Of a DNA stretch of 18,780 bases, positions 14,291-18,780 are shown piece by piece (position 1 is the stretch's first letter; each line of letters opens with the position of its first letter). The notes beneath the pieces were generated by a model. The model was not told where the DNA came from. It searched no databases and was given only the letters and a program-made list of their open reading frames with translations. The translations under genes and the position numbers were made by a program. The DNA lies in assembly GCA_030151165.1 (NCBI GenBank), contig JASLEM010000329.1:1-18780 (forward strand), given 5' to 3'. Source of the stretch: Burkholderiaceae bacterium (GTDB lineage: Bacteria > Pseudomonadota > Gammaproteobacteria > Burkholderiales > Burkholderiaceae).

Positions 14291-14385
14291 GCCGTTGATC
14301 GAGAATGGGCTGCCGTGACGGCCCCTGGCCCGCCGCCGCCGCGCGCCCTCGAAGCAGCGCCCCATTCCGAAAGAACCGACTCTCC

Positions 14386-15312
14386 ATGTTCCGCAGCACC
14401 TACGACTATCTGGCAATCACCGACCTCGACAACCCTGGCGACGCCGTCGAGGTCTTGACGCGCATGGTGGTCGACGCGGACTCCGGAAGCCGCCTGTTCG
14501 CGCTCGGCATGGTCACGAGCCCCGACGATCCGGGCGAGCCGGTGCTGTGCCTGGAGCAGGGCGGCCGTCGCATCCCGTTCACGGTGCGCCTGCGCGGCCG
14601 GCCCGCCTGGACGCCGCTCTCGGCCGTCATGCCCGGACTGCGGCAACCTCTCCGGCCGGAAGCGGGCGTGCTGACCCTCGACGTCGAGATCGACGACGTG
14701 GGTTTGCACCCGCATCAGGTCGAGCGCGGCCTGCGCAGCGGCTACTTCGCGATGTCGGACGTGTGGGGTGGCGAGCGCTTCGCGCCGATGCGTTTTGACG
14801 GCGCGTCCGAGCGCCGCGCCGTCGCCCACACGATCCAGCAGGCGCTGCCGCTGCTGTTCTTCGACGACTGCGAGGGCGTCCACGCGGTGCCGACGCTCGT
14901 CCGCCGCATCGGCGCCGCGCGCGCCGACTGGCGTGACGTGCTCGACGACTCGGGCCGGCTCGAAGCGGCGAGCTGGCGGCCCGCGCCTTCCTCGAGCGTG
15001 CCGGAGACGCCGGCCGCGGTGCTCGATCGCCTGGAGCAACGCAGTGCGCAGGCGCCACTGCAGCTCGCACCGCTGATGGCAGACCTGATCGACATGGAAC
15101 GCGACGACTTCTTCCTCGGCCGCGCCTGGGCGAGCACGGTCGTCGAGAGCCCCCGCCTGTGGGCGCTGCTGCGCACCTCGTACGACACGCACGGCGCGGG
15201 GCGCCAGGGCTCGTTCGAAGGCTTCCTGCTGCGCGTCATCGGAACGCTCAAGGCGCGGCAGACGGGCCGCGCCATCCAGATGCGCTTCTCGCGACCGCCG
15301 GCGTCCGCCTGA
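14386..15312 (+). CDS. Hypothetical soluble protein, no family recognised
   Basis: A 308-aa protein without signal peptide or membrane segment. It opens MFRSTYDYLAITDLDNPGDAVEVLTRM. The N-terminal half is strand-rich with LEQGGRRIPFTVRLRGRP and VLTLDVEIDDVGLHP; the middle has LLFFDDCEGVHAVPTLVRRIGAAR; the C-terminal part is helical with DLIDMERDDFFLGRAWAS. I do not recognise a domain or catalytic motif and give no function. Codon usage and composition match neighbouring genes, and the frame is long and uninterrupted, so I take it as real. The ATG at 14386 is chosen by where protein-like sequence begins; no good Shine-Dalgarno precedes it (GAAAGAA at 14368-14374 is too far). It follows the GGDEF gene by 146 bp on the same strand. 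Confidence 0.7.
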   Translation: MFRSTYDYLAITDLDNPGDAVEVLTRMVVDADSGSRLFALGMVTSPDDPGEPVLCLEQGGRRIPFTVRLRGRPAWTPLSAVMPGLRQPLRPEAGVLTLDVEIDDVGLHPHQVERGLRSGYFAMSDVWGGERFAPMRFDGASERRAVAHTIQQALPLLFFDDCEGVHAVPTLVRRIGAARADWRDVLDDSGRLEAASWRPAPSSSVPETPAAVLDRLEQRSAQAPLQLAPLMADLIDMERDDFFLGRAWASTVVESPRLWALLRTSYDTHGAGRQGSFEGFLLRVIGTLKARQTGRAIQMRFSRPPASA

Positions 15313-15737
15313 ATTCATGGACGGCCATGTCTCAGCGAGCTTGCCCTCTTCGGCGCGACAGGACTGTGCCGTCGCCGGGTCGAACCGGCCTTCGAATCGG
15401 CATGAGTGAACATCGAGTGGCTTCCGGTCGATCGGCTCCGTACGGTACGGAGCCTCGGGTAGGCTGATCCCGCGCTGTCGATTGCAGGCAGCCCGCGGCG
15501 GCAGCTGCAGGCCCGCGCCAGGCAGGGTGCGCCCGTTTGGCGGCGCCAATCCACGCAGGAGGAACTCAGGTTCCGCGATGCAAGCCCACATCGAAGGCGT
15601 GGGGCAATACCCGACCTCGGCGACGGCCTCCTTCGCCGAGAATCTTCGCAAGCACCGATCCCCGGACCCGCACGACCGGGCGCCACGCGGGCAACGCGCG
15701 TCCAGCGTCGCCAGCCCCTACAGCTCGAGAGAACCCG
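15313..15737. other. 425-bp gap, possible dispersed intergenic repeat
   Basis: I see no gene here. The part 15320-15475 has the feel of a dispersed intergenic element: on the minus strand it reads without interruption as RKPLDVHSCRFEGRFDPATA and on through EEGKLAETWP, a phrase I associate with repeated non-coding elements in beta-proteobacterial genomes, and it ends in a palindrome. This is a memory-based impression and is not proven. The part 15480-15737 is unremarkable and carries the leader of the next gene. Confidence 0.3.
15434..15454. promoter_or_regulatory. Near-perfect 21-bp palindrome
   Basis: GGCTCCGTAC, a single central G, then GTACGGAGCC: ten paired positions on each side. It stands alone in the gap between two plus-strand genes. 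There is no T-run after it, which argues against an intrinsic terminator. It could be a dimeric repressor operator or the end of a dispersed repeat. Confidence 0.6.
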
Positions 15738-16175
15738 ATGACAACCCAACCCAAACCCCCCGCCTGGTTCTGGATCCTCGCGATCCTTCTCGTCCTCTGG
15801 GAATGCATGGGCTGCTTCGCCTGTGTCACCCAGATCCACCTGGGCGCCGCCGCGATGGGGCCGGTCGATGACTGGTCGCTCAAATACTATGCGGCGCTGC
15901 CGGCCTGGTACAACGCGGTGTACGCCGTCGGGACGCTCGGCGGGTTGCTCGGAGGGCTGGCGCTGCTCGCGCGCAGCAGGCTGGCGGCACCGCTGTTCTG
16001 GATCTCGTTCGTCGCGGTGCTCGTGATGTTCGGATACGCCTTCGTCGCGACCGACCTCATCGCGCACAAGGGGCTGGGCCAGGTGCTGCCGTTTCCGGTG
16101 TTCATCGCGGCGGTTGGCGCGTTCTCGATCTGGTTCGCGGGATTCGCGGCCAAGAAGGGTTGGCTCGGCCGTTGA
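15738..16175 (+). CDS. Small four-TM membrane protein
   Basis: A 145-aa protein with four predicted transmembrane helices: about 9-30 (WFWILAILLVLWECMGCFA), 57-79 (YNAVYAVGTLGGLLGGLALLA), 84-106 (PLFWISFVAVLVMFGYAF) and 117-138 (FPVFIAAVGAFSIWFAGF). The pattern PxWFWI...PAWYNAVYA...LLxRSRLAAPLFWIS matches a widespread uncharacterised family of small membrane proteins, sometimes labelled sugar transporter without evidence. I give no function. The ATG at 15738 is preceded by GAGAG (15727-15731) six bases upstream; longer frames to 15537 lack hydrophobic or conserved sequence. The gene converges with the lipoprotein gene, leaving 57 bp between the stops. Confidence 0.82.
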   Translation: MTTQPKPPAWFWILAILLVLWECMGCFACVTQIHLGAAAMGPVDDWSLKYYAALPAWYNAVYAVGTLGGLLGGLALLARSRLAAPLFWISFVAVLVMFGYAFVATDLIAHKGLGQVLPFPVFIAAVGAFSIWFAGFAAKKGWLGR

Positions 16176-16204
16176 GCGGGCGGCCGCGGTCGTCTCGGCC
16201 ATCG

Positions 16205-16227
16205 GGCGGCACCGACCCCGAGCCGCC
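16205..16227. terminator. Possible bidirectional hairpin between convergent genes
   Basis: GGCGGC (16205-16210) and GCCGCC (16222-16227) can pair around an 11-nt loop in the 57 bp between two convergent stop codons. The position suits a shared terminator, but the stem is short and there is no T-run, so this is a weak call. Confidence 0.25.
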
Positions 16228-16232
16228 GTGAA

Positions 16233-18650
16233 CTACCTCGGCGCCAAGGCCTTGTACAACGGGTAGGCCGAGTAATCCAGCGTGCCGACAGCTCGAACGT
16301 CTGCGAAGGTCGCGCAGGTGCTCGGGTCGATGCCCCGGATGTCGACCCAGAAGGCGTCGCCCGACGGCGTATAGACGACGGCCCCCGATTCGTCGTAGCG
16401 CTGTTCGTAATAGAAGTTGTCGTCGAAATTCGAGAGATTGAAGTTCATGCAGACCCGCGCGAGGGTGTCTGACTGATGGCCGTCCGCGTAATAGTGCTGG
16501 ATGATCTTCGATGCCTGCTCAGTGGCAGCGCGATAGACGATGGTCCGGATCTGCCTGCCCGATGAGTAGTCCGCCTTGGAACGCGTGATGTTTCCGTCGA
16601 TGTCGATGCCGGTTCGTCCCAGGTTGACGAAGACGCTTTCAAGAAAACTGTTCGCTGGGTCGTTTGCGTAGATGGCGACAGAGTCCGTGAACCAGCCGCT
16701 CGCATCCAGGTAGAAGGACTCGGTGTATTTGAGACGGGTCTTGCCCTCGTCGTAGAAGCACAGCGTCTGGCTGCTTCCCGGCGAACCGCGAACCAACACG
16801 CCGGTCGACGTACAGAAACCCGCACTGACGGCGACCTGCATGTAGTTGTGTGCGTTCTCGAGCGCATCGCTGGCGGTGATCTTCGCGCTGCCCGTCGCAT
16901 TGCTGGAAACAGTCACCAGCCCATGGGCATCGACGGTCACCATCGAGTTGTCGGAGCTCCAGGAAAGCGGCGCTTGAGGCGTCACCGTGTTTCCGTCGAG
17001 GTCGACTTCCGTCGCGGTGAGTTGCAATGTCTGCCCCGGCGCCAGGGTCGCGGTGGAGGGCGATATCGTGAGCAACGGCGTCTCGAACGCCAGGACGGAC
17101 GACGCGACGCCCGACGCGAAGACGCCGTCACCCGAGTACGCGGCCTTCAGGGTAGCCTGTGTTTCGGGCGCGCCTTGCATCGTCACGTTGCACGATGCCG
17201 ACCCGTCCGCCGATACGGCCACATGCTGGCAAAGGCTGGCGCCGGAGTCCTGCACGGTGAAGTCGAAGGTGCCGGTCGGCTTGAGAGGGGACGCCGCGGC
17301 GCCGACGAGTCGCGCGACGAGCGTCGTTCTTTCCCCGCTGACGATCTTCGCCGGACTGGCCGACAAGGTCATCGAGGTGCAGTGCGAGGCGGGCGTGAAC
17401 GTGGTGAGCGGCACCTCCGAGGCGAACAGGTCGGCATGAAGGCTCGCGCCGAAGAACAGGTCGAGCGACGCATTGGCCGATGCGACGCCGCTGATCTTCC
17501 CGGACAGGCAACCCGGATCGAAGGTCGACAGCGACGGGTCGAACTGCGCGGATATCAGGGACGCGAACAGGCCCGCGGACGCGTCGACCTTGATCGGACG
17601 CGCATGGTCATAGAACGCGGACAGCTCGACCCCCGTCCTGAATGCGAGCGACACGCTCGTCGACACCCCGGCGTCGAGCGAGAGGACGTCTGACGCGTTC
17701 GCGTACGAGAAGCCGTCGCCGAGCGTCGTCAGCGTGATCGCGCCGTTGGCGATGTCGGCCCTCAGGCCGTAGTCCGCCGTCGTCGAGGTGCCGATGCTCG
17801 CGTTGACGTTGGCGCCGTCCACCGTCAGGACGAGGCTGATCGGGATCACGAGCGCGGTCGACAGCGGCGGCAGGCCCGGCACCACCAGCGGGATGACGTA
17901 TTTCCCGAGCTCGACCGTCTTCGTGAAGCGGCCGAGGTTGCCCGCGATGGACAGCGACGGCTTCGCGGTGATCGGCGCGCGGAAGGTGATGCGGCCGGAC
18001 GGCCCGCGGCTGTCGACGTGGTAGTCCAGCGTCGGCGCGATGCTGATGTCGAGCGTGCCGGTGAGGGCGCCCGACAGCGGCACCGAGAAGGACTTCGACA
18101 GGTTGACGGTGACGGCGGTCGGGCGGCGGGCGGCGCCACCGGCGGCCCGGCTACGCGATGCCGCGAGCGCCGCGCCCGGAGCGTCGACGACCGTCACGTC
18201 GCCGCCCGCCGGGACGAACTGGTCGGGCGTCGGCACGTAGCCGTCGACGTCGATCGTCAGCGACGACAAGGCGTCCGACAGCGCGGGCGTGTCGCCGGTG
18301 AGCACGGTGGCGCCGGACGTCGAGCGCGCCACGCTGGCGACCTTGATCGCGACCTGGTCCGTCACGACGACGTCGCCGACCTGGGGCGTGGATGGGGCGG
18401 TGGTCGTGATCGAGCCGGGGGCCTGCGCGGTGATCGACTGCAGATCCGTGCCGGACAGCACCACGGTGCCCGGCGCCACTGTCGCGGCGACGGTGATCGC
18501 GGGGGCGGGCGTGACAGGCGGGGGCGGCGGTGGCGAGGCTGCCGGCGGCGCGGGCGTGTCGCCGCCACCGCCTCCGCCGCCGCAACTGGCGACGAGGCAC
18601 AGGGCGGTGATCGTCGCGAGCCGGCGCGACAGCGAAAGAAGTCCGTTCAC
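16233..18650 (-). CDS. Large lipoprotein with bacterial Ig-like domains
   Basis: An 805-aa surface or periplasmic lipoprotein. Residues 1-22 are a type II signal peptide with lipobox VASC; the acylated Cys23 is followed by seven Gly and a Pro-rich tether to about residue 50. Residues 50-420 are strand-rich, Ser/Thr/Val-rich sequence of unknown family. Residues about 425-525 look like an Ig-like domain of the gap-filling sort (PTGTFDFTVQDSG, then ADGSASCNV and AAYSGDGVFASGVAS). Residues about 526-600 look like a BIG2-type domain (ISPSTATLAPGQTLQLTAT, VDAHGLVTVSSNATGSAKIT). The last 190 residues are unrecognised, with four Cys. Such proteins often act in adhesion or surface binding. The start is a GTG at 18648-18650 with a strong AAGGGGGA site just upstream; no nearby ATG fits. 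It is convergent with the preceding gene. Confidence 0.87.
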   Translation of the reverse strand: MNGLLSLSRRLATITALCLVASCGGGGGGGDTPAPPAASPPPPPPVTPAPAITVAATVAPGTVVLSGTDLQSITAQAPGSITTTAPSTPQVGDVVVTDQVAIKVASVARSTSGATVLTGDTPALSDALSSLTIDVDGYVPTPDQFVPAGGDVTVVDAPGAALAASRSRAAGGAARRPTAVTVNLSKSFSVPLSGALTGTLDISIAPTLDYHVDSRGPSGRITFRAPITAKPSLSIAGNLGRFTKTVELGKYVIPLVVPGLPPLSTALVIPISLVLTVDGANVNASIGTSTTADYGLRADIANGAITLTTLGDGFSYANASDVLSLDAGVSTSVSLAFRTGVELSAFYDHARPIKVDASAGLFASLISAQFDPSLSTFDPGCLSGKISGVASANASLDLFFGASLHADLFASEVPLTTFTPASHCTSMTLSASPAKIVSGERTTLVARLVGAAASPLKPTGTFDFTVQDSGASLCQHVAVSADGSASCNVTMQGAPETQATLKAAYSGDGVFASGVASSVLAFETPLLTISPSTATLAPGQTLQLTATEVDLDGNTVTPQAPLSWSSDNSMVTVDAHGLVTVSSNATGSAKITASDALENAHNYMQVAVSAGFCTSTGVLVRGSPGSSQTLCFYDEGKTRLKYTESFYLDASGWFTDSVAIYANDPANSFLESVFVNLGRTGIDIDGNITRSKADYSSGRQIRTIVYRAATEQASKIIQHYYADGHQSDTLARVCMNFNLSNFDDNFYYEQRYDESGAVVYTPSGDAFWVDIRGIDPSTCATFADVRAVGTLDYSAYPLYKALAPR

Positions 18651-18780
18651 GTTGTCCCCCTTACCCAGTCATTCATTCGTATTTCTTGTGGCCGCGACCG
18701 CGTCGTTCGGGGGCGCGAGCGGCGGCGCGATGCGTCGCCACCCCATGAATACGCCGGCCGCAGCTCGACGGCAGGCTGCA

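Noticed and set aside
11810..14416. An 868-codon open frame on the minus strand across the membrane protein and GGDEF genes.
   Set aside because: It is antisense to the GGDEF gene, whose catalytic motifs are intact on the plus strand, and has no recognisable protein features or ribosome site.
18651..18780. A small minus-strand gene upstream of the lipoprotein (ATG near 18745).
   Set aside because: It would be about 25 codons with no recognisable sequence or ribosome site; the stretch is better seen as the lipoprotein leader and promoter region.

Overview
The window is about 70% GC and carries a mixture typical of a Gram-negative beta-proteobacterium, most likely Burkholderiales: a LysR/NmrA divergent pair, LytTR response-regulator domains, RidA paralogues, a GST, a TPR-GGDEF diguanylate cyclase and a Gly/Pro-rich lipoprotein. 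The taxon is inferred from gene content and composition, not from a marker gene.

Positions 1-5576 hold metabolic and regulatory genes with a striking partial inverted symmetry. After an NmrA-like oxidoreductase (cut by the window edge) and its divergent LysR neighbour come two RidA paralogues in opposite orientation (1468-1929 minus; 4338-4802 plus). They share about three quarters of their residues and an identical upstream element placed exactly 54 bp before each ATG. Between them sit a secreted nucleoside hydrolase and two head-to-head LytTR DNA-binding domains. These form a near-identical inverted repeat whose centre is a shared remnant of a receiver-domain helix, so neither gene has its receiver domain. 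A GST follows.

Positions 5577-6325 contain no convincing gene but hold a strictly phased array of 18 degenerate 21-bp units (5704-6081), clearly more AT-rich than its surroundings.

Positions 6326-11769 are the most interesting part: a tightly coupled three-gene operon (ATGA overlap, then a 3-bp gap). It encodes a single-pass membrane protein with a degenerate OmpA/MotB-like domain, a 1203-aa protein with two TIR domains that each keep the putative catalytic Glu plus a third degenerate TIR-like segment, and a SLOG-domain protein fused to a three-TM module. TIR plus SLOG plus a membrane effector recalls the logic of Thoeris and other nucleotide-signal conflict systems, in which TIR makes an NAD-derived signal, SLOG senses it and an effector acts. 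The architecture is not one I recognise as a named system. In-frame internal ATGs with good Shine-Dalgarno sequences lie at domain boundaries in both large genes.

Positions 11894-18650 carry an unknown integral membrane protein, a TPR-GGDEF cyclase whose stop codon lies in a 5x10-bp tandem repeat, an unrecognised 308-aa protein, a 425-bp gap with a near-perfect 21-bp palindrome, a small four-TM protein, and on the minus strand a large lipoprotein with bacterial Ig-like domains. All percentages and identities here are by eye or hand count; no database search was possible.
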